From positions 82,792 through 146,791 of the forward strand of contig JBBRPH010000004.1 of NCBI GenBank assembly GCA_038228295.1: a stretch of 64,000 nucleotides of DNA, in the 5' to 3' direction. This DNA comes from JAICKM01 sp038228295. GTDB lineage: Bacteria > Chloroflexota > Chloroflexia > QHBQ01 > JAICKM01. The notes below the pieces were generated by a model. It worked only from the letters and a program-made list of their open reading frames with translations, was not told where the DNA came from and did no database searches. The position numbers and the translations under genes were made by a program. Shown here one piece after another: positions 33,606-42,745 of the stretch (position 1 is its first letter; every line of letters starts with the position of its first letter).

Positions 33606-33717
33606 TCCGGCCCCAGCCGGATTAGCGGCCTCGCAGCGATTATCTACTTGATGCAGAGACCCAGCACAATGCTATTGGCCTAGCACGCAGCCCGATGCCA
33701 GTGGGCCGGCGTGCTAG
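33606..33717. other. two stem-loops in the lon-PHP spacer
   Basis: TCCGGC-CCCA-GCCGGA near 33606-33621 and CTAGCACGC (33680-33688) pairing with GCGTGCTAG (33709-33717) form two hairpins with no U-run. The 247-nt spacer has no gene. Before ATG 33842 there is no ribosome site. Confidence 0.45.
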
Positions 33718-33841
33718 ATGTGTTGTGGGCGGATTGCTCCGTCCGGCAACCTCAGCCTGTCACGGCGACCTACGATGTGACCCCATCGGCCTGTCGGCGT
33801 GTCTCTGCGCTACTTATTACCAAGAATTGGATACTTAACCT

Positions 33842-36800
33842 ATGTACAGACGAGACCGATCCGGGCGTGGCTATGACCGCGACCGCCGGGACGACCGCCG
33901 GGACGACCGTTTGGTGGCGCCGCCGCGTGAAGTGCGCGATGATCGCGCCGCCGAACGTGCCGGCCTGCATTGGGTGCGTGTGGATATGCACCTGCACACC
34001 CCTGCCTCCTCCGACTACCGCGACCCGGAAGGCACCTACCTCAAAATCCTGCAACGCGCCGAGGAGCGCGGCCTGGATATTATCGCCCTGACCGACCATA
34101 ACAGTGTGCAGGGCTATGCCCAGATGCTCGAAGAGATCCGCACCCTCGAAATGCTGGAGGCGCGTGGACGGCTGAACGACGAAGAGACGACCGACCTGGC
34201 GGAATATCGCCGCTTGCGTGAGACGCTGCTGGTGTTACCCGGCTTCGAGTTCACCGCCACGTTCGGCTTTCATATCCTGGGCCTGTTTCCGCCGGGCACC
34301 TCGCTGCGGAAGCTGGAACTGCTGTTGCTGAAGCTGGATGTGCCGGAGCACAAGATGCTGGCCGGCGCGCCCGATGCCGGCCCAACTAGCGATGTGATCG
34401 AAGCCTACGAAGCGATTCACGAAGCCGGCGGCCTAGCGATTGCCGCGCACGCCAATTCCTCGAACGGCGTGGCGATGCAGGGCTTCAACTTCGGCGGCCA
34501 GACCAAGATCGCTTATACACAGCACGTTGCGCTAGCCGCGCTGGAAGTGACCGACCTGGACCAAGCCGGGCGGCGCACCACCGAGTCGTTTTTCAACGGC
34601 TCGAAGCCCGAATACCCACGCCGAATGCACTGTATTCAAGGTAGTGATGCGCACAGCATTGACAAAGAGCCGGGCGAGGGTGCGAATAAGCGCCTGGGCG
34701 TGGGTGACCGCTGCACCGAACTGCTGCTGCCGGCCCCGACGTTCGAAGCCATGCGTGCCCTGTTCGCCGGCAACGATTTCGACCGCATCCGTCCCTACCG
34801 GCCCGGCCAAGTGGCGGCCTACGATTTTGTGCGCCAAGCACGTTCGCAGGGACCCTCTATCGTGCAGGCGTTCCACGAGCGCGCTTCGACCAAGACCACC
34901 CGCACCCGTGGGGTGCTGAAAGATGTGGCCGCGTTCGCCAACACCAACGGCGGCACGATCTATCTCGGCGTGAGCGCGGATGAAGCCGTGCCGGTGCGCG
35001 GCGTGGATAGCGTAGAAGAGACGACGACCATGCTGCGCCTCGATATCCAACGCAGCATTGTGCCGCCGCTCGACGTGACCTTTACCACGCAGATGAGCGA
35101 GAGTCGCCCGGTGGTGTTGCTCCAGGTGCCGCGCGGGGGCGACCGGCCGTATATGTTCGAGACGGCGGGCCAGATTTATATCCGTCAGGAGAGCGAGAGC
35201 GTGCCCGCCACACGCGACGACATTGTACGCTTGGTGCTGGAAGCGCACGGCGAACGCACAACCGCAGAACTAGCTGCCGCCGCGCTCTCCGTGCCGGAAG
35301 AAGAGAGCGCCGCCGCCGCCCAGGCGCTGTCGGAGGCCGAATTGCTGAGTGACGAGATGGTGGAAGATGCCCTCACCGGCAGTTCAGTACCGGTAGACTT
35401 GGCCCATCGCCGTAAGCGCCGCCGCCGCCGAGGTGGCGACCGGGCCGCCACTGGGGTGCCGGAGACGGAACTTGAGGCGGAGACCGACGAGGACGACGAG
35501 CCGGAGGCCGTGGCCGCGTGGACTACCACGCCCGCCTGGGAAGGGCCGGAAGACGCGCCGGCAGCAACAACGGCAGATCGCGCCGCCGCCGTCACTAGCG
35601 CCCTCACCGACTTCGATCTCACCGCCGACCCCGCCGTGGAGCCGGTGCCGGCCGAGGAAGCGCCTTCTGAAAGCGCACCGGCGCGGCCGGGGCGGCGTGG
35701 CCGGGGGCGCGGCCAGGGTAGCGAGACCGCAGTAGCCGAAGCCGCCGCGCTGTTGGCCGCGACGCAATGGCAACCGGAACGCGCCGCCGTGCCGGAACCG
35801 CAGCCGGTCGCTGAACCGCTGATCGCGGTGCCCTTTGCTGAGACAACACAAGCCCCACCGCTGGACGTTGCGCCGGAACCGACCGTTGAAGCACCGCGTG
35901 TGCGGCGTAAAGGCGTACTCTACCAGATCCACCGCAACGATTTGGGCGAGCCGGAGGTGGGCAACGCCGCGCGCGAACGTCGCGCCGGGCTGTATGCCGA
36001 CCGGGCCGGACAACTGCTCGACGCGGATGTGCGGGCTGCCAACCCACAAGGGATGTTCGAGCTAGAGCGTAATCAGCTTTGGCAGCCCGATGGGATGGAA
36101 CCGGCCTTGCCCGCAGGGCTGACTGCCCGCCGTCGCTCGCCCTCGCTGCTGAACGATACGGTGCTGAACGCCAAGAGTGGGCCGGGTGGGCTGTTCCAAT
36201 CAGCGGCGGAGTTGGCCCCGCCGGCTCCTACACCCGCAGCGGCTCAGGAGCCGGCAGCGACAGCGGACCCCGCCGTGCCGCCCGCGCGCACTGGGCGGGG
36301 AGGACGCGGGCGTGGTAAGGTGGCAGTAGCGGCGGCTGCGCCTGCCCCAGCGGAAGCAGAGATCGCGCCCACAGGGGCGACTCCTACACCCGTTGCCGTT
36401 GTGCCCGCCCCGACCGCAGTGCCGATCATCGCCGAGGTTGCGCCGGGTATTCGGACGCTACCCGGCGAGAAACTGTCGGGCGCGCGAATGCGTGCCGGTG
36501 CGGCTTCGGCCGTCGCACCGCTTGCCCCCCCTCTGCCCACCCCGCCTGTCACATCGGCTCCTCGCACACGCGGGGGACGCGCAGGTGCAGCGGCGGCTTC
36601 TGTCCCACCGGAGACCGGCACCGGCCCCGTGGCAGCACCGATGCCGCCGGCTAAACCAGGTGCGCCGACGGTACCCGCACCGCGCACCGGCGTGGAGGTG
36701 GTTTCGACCGAGAACCGCAACGGCGTGCCCTATCACTCAATGCGCGACCTGCGGAACGGCAGCGTGGTGCATAACGTCACACGCTACTCGGCGCGGCGGC

Positions 36801-37057
36801 TGTGGTACTATGCTATCATGCGCCATGAAGCGGGTGCGCCTGATCCGGCGGAAATCATCTGGTCGGGCGAGGTGGGCCTGTGGCACCGCGTCAAGCGGGC
36901 CAACGTGCTGCGCTACGACCTAGTGAGCCGTGAGCCGGACGGCAGCCTGCGGCTGTACTATGGTGTCACTGAGGACGGCATCAGCGGCCCCTGGCGGGCC
37001 ATTGATCTGAACGCGGGCGACATTGAGCAGTCCGAGGGCGACGGTGACTGGGGCTAA
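33842..37057 (+). CDS. PHP phosphoesterase - AlbA-like domain protein with Arg/Gly-rich disordered region
   Basis: The 1071-residue protein begins with an Arg/Asp-rich tail (residues 1-40), then a PHP domain with the metal ligands HLHT (50-53), DHN, H in AAHANSS and GSDAHS. A Schlafen/AlbA_2-like segment follows (DVAAFANTNGGTIYLGVS, about 360-377). Residues about 510-930 are Pro/Ala/Glu-rich with three basic patches (RRKRRRRRGG, RPGRRGRGRG, RTGRGGRGRG), typical of RNA-binding tails. Two short folded blocks stand out: 685-770 and the last 95 residues (SMRDLRNGSVVHNVTRYSAR, with W-rich LWYYAIM). PHP is a metal phosphoesterase, AlbA_2 often a nucleic-acid-linked domain. So an RNA/DNA-processing enzyme is plausible. 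No ribosome site precedes ATG. Confidence 0.82.
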   Translation: MYRRDRSGRGYDRDRRDDRRDDRLVAPPREVRDDRAAERAGLHWVRVDMHLHTPASSDYRDPEGTYLKILQRAEERGLDIIALTDHNSVQGYAQMLEEIRTLEMLEARGRLNDEETTDLAEYRRLRETLLVLPGFEFTATFGFHILGLFPPGTSLRKLELLLLKLDVPEHKMLAGAPDAGPTSDVIEAYEAIHEAGGLAIAAHANSSNGVAMQGFNFGGQTKIAYTQHVALAALEVTDLDQAGRRTTESFFNGSKPEYPRRMHCIQGSDAHSIDKEPGEGANKRLGVGDRCTELLLPAPTFEAMRALFAGNDFDRIRPYRPGQVAAYDFVRQARSQGPSIVQAFHERASTKTTRTRGVLKDVAAFANTNGGTIYLGVSADEAVPVRGVDSVEETTTMLRLDIQRSIVPPLDVTFTTQMSESRPVVLLQVPRGGDRPYMFETAGQIYIRQESESVPATRDDIVRLVLEAHGERTTAELAAAALSVPEEESAAAAQALSEAELLSDEMVEDALTGSSVPVDLAHRRKRRRRRGGDRAATGVPETELEAETDEDDEPEAVAAWTTTPAWEGPEDAPAATTADRAAAVTSALTDFDLTADPAVEPVPAEEAPSESAPARPGRRGRGRGQGSETAVAEAAALLAATQWQPERAAVPEPQPVAEPLIAVPFAETTQAPPLDVAPEPTVEAPRVRRKGVLYQIHRNDLGEPEVGNAARERRAGLYADRAGQLLDADVRAANPQGMFELERNQLWQPDGMEPALPAGLTARRRSPSLLNDTVLNAKSGPGGLFQSAAELAPPAPTPAAAQEPAATADPAVPPARTGRGGRGRGKVAVAAAAPAPAEAEIAPTGATPTPVAVVPAPTAVPIIAEVAPGIRTLPGEKLSGARMRAGAASAVAPLAPPLPTPPVTSAPRTRGGRAGAAAASVPPETGTGPVAAPMPPAKPGAPTVPAPRTGVEVVSTENRNGVPYHSMRDLRNGSVVHNVTRYSARRLWYYAIMRHEAGAPDPAEIIWSGEVGLWHRVKRANVLRYDLVSREPDGSLRLYYGVTEDGISGPWRAIDLNAGDIEQSEGDGDWG

Positions 37058-37595
37058 GGTGGAGCCGGACAGTGAACTGTTAGAAGTAGAAATCGTGCGC
37101 TCCAGCGGGCGGGTGAAAACCGCGACCGCCCGCTGGGCCGTACCCGGCCAAAAGGTGATCGTGCGTCTGCCTGCCGGCCTGGAAGCGCACGAAGAACACG
37201 ACCTAGTTACCAAACTGGTGGGCAAAGTGCGCGCCGGTGCCCGCCGCCGCGATCTTAATCGTGAGGGCAAGCTGCCGGCTCGTGCCGAAGAACTGAACCG
37301 CCTCTACTTCGGCGGCAAACTGCGTTTGGCGGCGATTGAATGGGTCACGAACCAGCAGGGGCGTTACGGCTCCTGCACGCCCGACCTGCGGACCATCCGC
37401 ATCTCCGACCGTGTGGCGACCATGCCCGGCTGGGTGCAAGACTATGTGCTGGTCCATGAACTCGCCCATCTGATCGAAGGCAACCACTCGCCCGCCTTTT
37501 GGCGGCTCGTCAATCGCTACCCCTTGGCCGAACGCGCTCGTGGCTATCTCATCGCGCTCGGCTTGGAAGGCATGGACGGACCAAACGCGGAGTAA
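37044..37595 (+). CDS. YgjP/WLM-like metallopeptidase (DUF45)
   Basis: The 183-residue protein has the DUF45 motif: GRYGSCTPDLRTIRISDR, then HELAHLIEGNHSPAFW, the extended HExxH-x8-H with active-site Glu and Asn. The family includes YgjP, thought to be a zinc peptidase. I begin at GTG 37044, with GAGGG six nt upstream; TTG 37023 extends the frame. It overlaps the PHP-AlbA gene by 14 nt, so the two are coupled. Substrate unknown. Confidence 0.85.
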   Translation: MTGAKVEPDSELLEVEIVRSSGRVKTATARWAVPGQKVIVRLPAGLEAHEEHDLVTKLVGKVRAGARRRDLNREGKLPARAEELNRLYFGGKLRLAAIEWVTNQQGRYGSCTPDLRTIRISDRVATMPGWVQDYVLVHELAHLIEGNHSPAFWRLVNRYPLAERARGYLIALGLEGMDGPNAE

Positions 37596-37653
37596 TGCTG
37601 AGTTCTGAATTACGGATAATGCGCCGGCACTAGGCAGGCGGAAAGGGTAACTC

Positions 37654-38706
37654 ATGGCAACGGCGAAATCCTCTACTCCCGCCCCCGCTCCCATCCGCCT
37701 CGGCGTAATCGGTGCGGGGTTGGCCGTGCGGTTGCTGCACTGGCCGGCGTTGCGGCGCTTACCGGAGCATTTCCAACTGGTGCAACTGGCCGACGTGGAC
37801 CGTGCGGCGGCCGAGGAGACGGCGCGCTTGGTCGGTGTAGACCCAGGGGCGGTCACAATAGATTATCAAGAGGTGCTGGCGAACCCGCAGGTGGAGGCGG
37901 TATTGATTTCGCTACCGATCCACCTCAACGCGCAAATGATCTTGGCAGCGGCGCAGGCGGGCAAGCACGTCTTGTGTGAGAAGCCGCTGGCGGCCAATCT
38001 GGAGCAAGGCCGCGACCTGGTCCGCACGCTCGACAGCGTGCCGGTGACGGTTGCTATCGCCGAAAACTTCCACTTTCGCCCCGATCTGGCCCAAGCACGC
38101 CGCTGGATGGACGAAGGGCGCATCGGGCAACCCTTTCTGATCAGTGCCGAAGGGATGTCTTGGAGCGACCCCACAATCGGCTTTGCCGGCACGCCCTGGC
38201 GCCAAGATGCCCAGTATCGCGGGGGCGTGCTCACCGATGCCGCTGTGCATCATGCTGCCGGGTTGCGTGTGCTAGGCGGTGATGTGGAACAAGTGCAGGC
38301 TTTCATCAAAGATGTGCATCCGGTTATGGGCGGCCCCGATACGCTGGTGCTGAACCTGCGCTTCCGCAACGGTATTCTGGGCAGCTTGGTCTTCAGTGGC
38401 GCGGCGAAGGGCACCAAAGGCGAGTTTTCCAGCTTTCGTATTTTCGGCAGCGCCGGCATGATCCTAGTAGACGAGCGGGAAACCCAGTTGTTCCACCCCA
38501 CCGATGCGGCGGGCAACACCGCCGAGGTGGCCGAACGGGTGGCGCATGAGCCGGGAGCCGACTACTACGCTGAGTTTGTGGACTTCGCCGCCGCTGTGCG
38601 CGAGGGTCGTCCCCCCCATGTGCCGCCGGCGGAGGCGCTGCGCGACTTTGCGATCATCATGCACGCGCTGGACTCGGCCGAGAGCCGCAGTGTGGTGCTG
38701 CTGTAG
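37654..38706 (+). CDS. Gfo/Idh/MocA-family oxidoreductase
   Basis: The 350-residue protein has the Rossmann signature LGVIGAGLAVRLLHWPAL (15-32), the conserved CEKPLAANL (EKP motif, Lys being catalytic) and a C-terminal alpha/beta sheet domain with DAAVHHAAGLRVL (catalytic His/Asp-like). Such enzymes oxidise or reduce sugars and inositols with NAD(P). It is followed after one base by a small zinc-ribbon gene; its place in an operon with peptidases is unusual and the substrate is not evident. Confidence 0.88.
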   Translation: MATAKSSTPAPAPIRLGVIGAGLAVRLLHWPALRRLPEHFQLVQLADVDRAAAEETARLVGVDPGAVTIDYQEVLANPQVEAVLISLPIHLNAQMILAAAQAGKHVLCEKPLAANLEQGRDLVRTLDSVPVTVAIAENFHFRPDLAQARRWMDEGRIGQPFLISAEGMSWSDPTIGFAGTPWRQDAQYRGGVLTDAAVHHAAGLRVLGGDVEQVQAFIKDVHPVMGGPDTLVLNLRFRNGILGSLVFSGAAKGTKGEFSSFRIFGSAGMILVDERETQLFHPTDAAGNTAEVAERVAHEPGADYYAEFVDFAAAVREGRPPHVPPAEALRDFAIIMHALDSAESRSVVLL

Positions 38707-38707
38707 C

Positions 38708-38962
38708 ATGGACCCGGAGCAAGTGCGCCGCCGGCGGGCCGCCTGGCAAGCCGCTGTCGCTAAGGACGGGCCGTTCGCTTACGGCACCGTAGTCGAACAG
38801 TACCCACTGGATGGGCAACTGTGCCCGCGCTGTGAAGCGCCGGTGCTTTGGGACGCGCGCCGTTGGCAATGCCCGGCCTGTGGCGCGCTACCCCCGCCCG
38901 CCGAGCAACCCGGCGGCCGGCACGCCCAGCCGCCGGCGGGATCGCCAGGAGAGATCGTGTGA
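38708..38962 (+). CDS. small zinc-ribbon protein
   Basis: The 84-residue protein has a helical start (MDPEQVRRRRAAWQAAV) and one zinc ribbon, CPRC and CPAC, 17 residues apart, then a Pro/Gly-rich tail. ATG 38708 lies one base after the oxidoreductase stop; the stop overlaps the GTG of the second caspase by four bases, so its translation is coupled to the peptidase. It may be a cofactor or adaptor for it. It is easy to miss because an open frame reaches up to 38504. Confidence 0.75.
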   Translation: MDPEQVRRRRAAWQAAVAKDGPFAYGTVVEQYPLDGQLCPRCEAPVLWDARRWQCPACGALPPPAEQPGGRHAQPPAGSPGEIV

Positions 38963-41037
38963 GTAACACCGCCCGCAAACGCGCCCTGTTGATCGGCATC
39001 ACGCAATACGGCTGGTCACACGCCTATGCCCCGCCTTTTGACCTGGTTGGGCCGGCCGCCGATGTAGCGGAGCTGGCTGAGGTGCTGCAAACGCACTACG
39101 GCTTCGCGCCCGCCGATCTCACTATCCTGCATTCCGAGCCGGGCACCCCGCCCGACCGCTTGCCGACAGGGGCCAATATTCGGCACGCGTTGGAGGAGCT
39201 GATTGCCGCCGCGGGCCCCGACGACCCGGTACTGGTCTACTACAGCGGGCACGGATCGCAGTGGCCCGACCCTAGCGGCGCAGAGACTGACGGCCTGGAC
39301 GAGGCGCTGGTGGTCTACGATGCACGTGATCCGCAGGCTGTCGCGCCGCCGCAAGGCGACTGGCTTGATAAGGATCAGCACAGCTACTACGAACGCCTCG
39401 CCGTCCGCACTACCCACTTGACCGTGATCTACGACTGCTGCCACTCAGCCACCGGCACACGCGCCGATGATTCGGCTACCGGCTTGGTCGCCCGCCAGTT
39501 GGAGGCTGACCTGACCCCCCTGTCCCCTGCCCTCCGCAGTGAAGGAAGGCGAGACGACTTCTCCCCGCACGCTATAGGGGCGGGGTTGCCGGCGGCGAGG
39601 ATGGTCGCCGCCGGTAACGCGGCTGCAACCGCTCCCGACGCAGCACACAGCGCCGCCTTTGGCCCTCCGCACTACGTCATGCTGGCTGCGTGTCGAGCCG
39701 ACGAGCGTGCTTATGAGGGCACGTTGGCGGCGGCAGATGCCTGCTGGCCGGAGGAACAGGTGGCGGTGGGCCGCACGGTGGGGCTGTTCACGTACTTCTT
39801 GCTGCGGGCGCTGCGCCATGCGCCGGCCGCTACCTATGCTGATCTGTTGACGCTGTTGCGTGACGGCGTGAGCATGAAACAGGCGACGCAACACCCGCAA
39901 GGCGAAGGTCCGCTCGACCGGCAACTGTTCGGCGGCGCGACGCGCGCGGTGGACTGGCTGCCGGTCACCGAGGCAACGCCGTCAGGCGTGACGTTGGGCG
40001 CAGGTAGTGCACATGGCCTGGTTCCCGGCACGGGCATCGCCGTTTATCCTAATCCAACCGCCACGCCCGATGCGCCCTTCAGCGGCGAAGTGCCGCTAGG
40101 CACGGCGACCGTGGCCCGCGTCTATCCGCTCGCAGCGACCGCGCTGTTCGACAGCCCACCCGCCGGTGTGCTGTCGGCTCATGTCCGCGCTTTGGTTGTG
40201 CGGCCTGTTTACACGGGGCGACAACTGCGCGTCGCGGTGGCGGGGGACGCCGGCGTGCCGGCGGAGGCGATTGCCGACATCGAAGCGGCTGTCGCCGCCG
40301 GTGTGCTGCTGCAACTGGCGACGGATACGCCCGATGTGACCATCACGGTGGGAACAGACGCGATCCGCTGCCGGGTTCATGCTTCGGCTCCCGACGGCTA
40401 TCCCTTGCCGACCCCCGCCCCTGCACCGTTGCTTGGTCAGTCGCCGATCACCGACGGGACCGACCCGGCGGCGCAGATCGGCGACCTCCGCACTCAGAAC
40501 CTGGAAGGGTTAGCGCGCTTTCGTGAAGGTTTGACGCGCAGCAATCCGGCGGCAACCCTAGCACGGGCAGTGCAGGCGCGCCTACTACCGCTCGACGGTG
40601 GCCCGACCGGTAGCGGTGAATTGGTCCTGGCACCCTATAGCCGGTTCAGCATCGTTCTGACCTATGCCGCTCCGGACGGCCCGCCGCTCTATTACAGCTT
40701 GTTGCGCTTCGCCGCCGACGGTGCGGTGACCCAACTCTGGCCGCCGACCGGTGGGGAAGCGAATGAAAGCCTGCGCCCCGGCGGGCAGTGGCCGCCGCCC
40801 GGCGCAGAAGCGAACTACGGTTTTGCGGTGGAGACTGCCGCTGCGTCGGCCGGCGATCCGCCGGCCCGCGACCGCATCATGGTGTTCACCGCTACCGCGC
40901 CGCTCGACCTGCATAGCCTGGAGCAAGCGGCATTCAGCGGCCCCGCCGGCACACGCGATGCGCGTCTGCGCGCCGCGCCCGCCGACCCCACGCGCGGCGA
41001 CTGGGCGAGCCAAACACTGGCGTACCGCATCGAATAA
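38959..41037 (+). CDS. caspase-like (C14) peptidase with long C-terminal region
   Basis: The 692-residue protein (GTG start, CAGGAGAG upstream, four-base overlap) opens with a caspase-like domain: RALLIGITQYGWSH, His in YYSGHGSQ (H98), Cys in VIYDCCHSATGTR (C161). Residues about 184-213 come from an in-frame palindromic element (DLTPLSPALRSEGRR). The fold resumes with MLAACRADERAYE. Residues 330-690 look like two beta-domains; the last (FSIVLTYAAPDGPPLYYSLLRFAADG, then WPP) resembles DUF4384, seen in other bacterial caspases. No signal peptide. Such orthocaspase/metacaspase relatives cut after Arg or Lys, or after Asp; specificity cannot be told. Its neighbours are a zinc-ribbon and metallopeptidase. 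Confidence 0.85.
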   Translation: MSNTARKRALLIGITQYGWSHAYAPPFDLVGPAADVAELAEVLQTHYGFAPADLTILHSEPGTPPDRLPTGANIRHALEELIAAAGPDDPVLVYYSGHGSQWPDPSGAETDGLDEALVVYDARDPQAVAPPQGDWLDKDQHSYYERLAVRTTHLTVIYDCCHSATGTRADDSATGLVARQLEADLTPLSPALRSEGRRDDFSPHAIGAGLPAARMVAAGNAAATAPDAAHSAAFGPPHYVMLAACRADERAYEGTLAAADACWPEEQVAVGRTVGLFTYFLLRALRHAPAATYADLLTLLRDGVSMKQATQHPQGEGPLDRQLFGGATRAVDWLPVTEATPSGVTLGAGSAHGLVPGTGIAVYPNPTATPDAPFSGEVPLGTATVARVYPLAATALFDSPPAGVLSAHVRALVVRPVYTGRQLRVAVAGDAGVPAEAIADIEAAVAAGVLLQLATDTPDVTITVGTDAIRCRVHASAPDGYPLPTPAPAPLLGQSPITDGTDPAAQIGDLRTQNLEGLARFREGLTRSNPAATLARAVQARLLPLDGGPTGSGELVLAPYSRFSIVLTYAAPDGPPLYYSLLRFAADGAVTQLWPPTGGEANESLRPGGQWPPPGAEANYGFAVETAAASAGDPPARDRIMVFTATAPLDLHSLEQAAFSGPAGTRDARLRAAPADPTRGDWASQTLAYRIE
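39505..39600 (+). repeat. second in-frame palindromic element (caspase gene)
   Basis: The element starts CTGACCCCCCTGTCCCCTGC, has CCCTCCGCAGTGAAGGAAGG and ends CCCCGC...GGCGGGG. It is translated DLTPLSPALRSEGRR, in the same frame as the copy at 28296 (DLTPQSSSLRRKGES). Confidence 0.7.
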
Positions 41038-41064
41038 TCCACTGATTGGGTGGAACCTGAGCCG

Positions 41065-41117
41065 TTGGTGTGCGTTTATTCTATAGCAGACGCAGCGATG
41101 TATGAGACGCACACCAA
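41065..41117 (+). other. 11-bp inverted repeat before the VanW gene
   Basis: TTGGTGTGCGT (41065-41075) and ACGCACACCAA (41107-41117) are an exact inverted repeat, with 31 nt between that contain TATAGC. Possible operator pair, or a hairpin ahead of ATG 41133. No U-run follows. Confidence 0.5.
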
Positions 41118-41132
41118 AGGATCAACTAGACT

Positions 41133-42493
41133 ATGCCGTATCGCCTGAAACAGTTGGCCGGCGTCCTGGGCGGCTTCAGCCTCGCCCTGGCTCTAATGAT
41201 CAGCGTACTCTACGCTGTCGGCTACACGATCCAGATCAATTGGACTAATCCGCCACCCGCCCTATCGCCGCCCAAGACCCCGGCCGTTCCAGTAACCGTT
41301 GCGCCCCCGTCACCCGCCGCAACAGCCGCACCGCCGACCGGTGTGCCGCCCACCGCACCGTCGGCGGTAGCGACGGCTACACTGGAAGCCGTTGCCGGCA
41401 CTACCCCGCGTCCCGCGACACTTGATACCACCGGACCGCCCTTTCGGCTGTTGCTGGAAGGAACCCCCACGGCGTTGACTTGGGCTGCGGCGCAAAACAT
41501 GGTACTACCCGGCAGTGGAGATCGGCTCGTGGTTGATCGAGTGGCGGTGCAAGCCTGGGTTGCCGTCTTCATGCAGGCGCATAACCGCCCGGCGCAAGGC
41601 GCTGCTTTCCGCTGGAACGCCCTAAGCCGACAGCCCGAAATCGTGCAAGAATCGCGGGGCGGCACGGCAGTAGACCAAGCGGCCACGGTGGACCGGCTGG
41701 TGGGCGCACTAGAAAGCGCCACGGCACCGACATCACCGTGCCGGTCAGCCCTGTAGCCACTACCTGGCCGGCGGACACGTTGCCGGTGGTAGGTGCGCAG
41801 ATCATCGGTGAAGAAAGTCTTTATTATGCCGATGATGATGCGGCCACGATCCAGAATGTTGAGCAGGGGGCGCAGGCGCTCGACGGTGCGATTGCCCTGC
41901 CGGGCGCGGTTTTCTCGCACGATGCCTGGGTGTACGACGGACGTGACTATGCCGCATCGTATGCTATCGTCGGCGACCGCACGCTGCTCGCGCCCGGCGG
42001 CGGCTTATGTATCGTGGCGACCACGCTGTTTCAAACGGCGTTTTGGGCCGGCCTGCCCATTGTCGAGCGCTATAATCACCCCTATTGGATCGCCATGTAT
42101 ACCGTGCAGCACGATGGGCATACTTACAAAGGGCTGGATGCGACGGTAGGCGATATACGCTTCCGCAATACCACCGGCGCGCCAGTGCGGGTCCACGCCT
42201 GGACCGCCGCCGGCACGCTGCACATCCAACTGATCGGCACCCGCCCGGACTGGCAAGTGCGGGTGCGCGACTATGCCATCGCCAACTTCCAGCCCGCGCT
42301 GACCACGGTTTCGTATTTTGATGAGCCGAGCCTGCCCAAAGGGCAACAGGAGACGGCCCGCAATCCGCACGACGGTTTCACCGCCACGCTCACCCGCGAC
42401 GTGTTCCAGGGGGATACGCTGCTTGATAGCTACCGCGTGGTCAGTACCTATGCGGTGACCGAAAAGCAAGTGATGGTCGGCACGAGGCCATAG
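41133..42493 (+). pseudogene. VanW-family membrane-anchored protein, apparent -1 frameshift
   Basis: The first frame (41133-41756) encodes a membrane helix (about 10-32), a Pro/Thr-rich linker and the peptidoglycan-binding-like PGB4 domain (FRWNALSRQPEIVQE). The second frame (to 42493) continues ITVPVSPVATTWP and a whole VanW domain: ALDGAIALPGAVFSHDAW, GGGLCIVATTLFQTAFWAGLPIVERYNHP. They join if one base is added near 41720-41723 (GCCAC|GGC). Thus it is one VanW gene with a lost base, or a sequencing error. VanW proteins occur with surface peptidoglycan functions; their biochemical role is unclear. The second frame also has its own ATG at 41738, but it has no ribosome site. Confidence 0.8.
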
Positions 42494-42649
42494 CGCTACC
42501 GCTCCTCTGTCCCCTTCGCATTTCCAGTTCGCCGCCCCATGTGCTGCGTGCAAACCCCCTGTACCCCTAGCACCACGCGGCGAATGTGACCGTCAAACGC
42601 TGTTTCAGCAAGTCAAGTGCTGGGCGCGCCACCTCATTTCTGTGACAAG

Positions 42650-42691
42650 TCTAGTGAAATATACTAGATTCGGGTACGCTTGTGGTAATAT
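42650..42691 (+). promoter_or_regulatory. possible extended -10 promoter of the SLH protein gene
   Basis: TAATAT (42686-42691) has TGn before it. TCTAGT/ACTAGA flank a 7-nt loop at about 42650-42668. The 252-nt spacer has no gene. Confidence 0.35.
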
Positions 42692-42745
42692 AGGAGCGTA
42701 AGCACAGCAATGCCTAAATAGCGCGTAGTATGGGGGACTCTAATT

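Noticed and set aside
33711..34091. Plus-strand frame of 126 codons before and over the PHP-AlbA start
   Set aside because: It overlaps the PHP domain in another frame and has no motif.
35384..36049. Minus-strand frames opposite the disordered part of the PHP-AlbA protein
   Set aside because: High GC keeps several frames open; composition mirrors the real gene.
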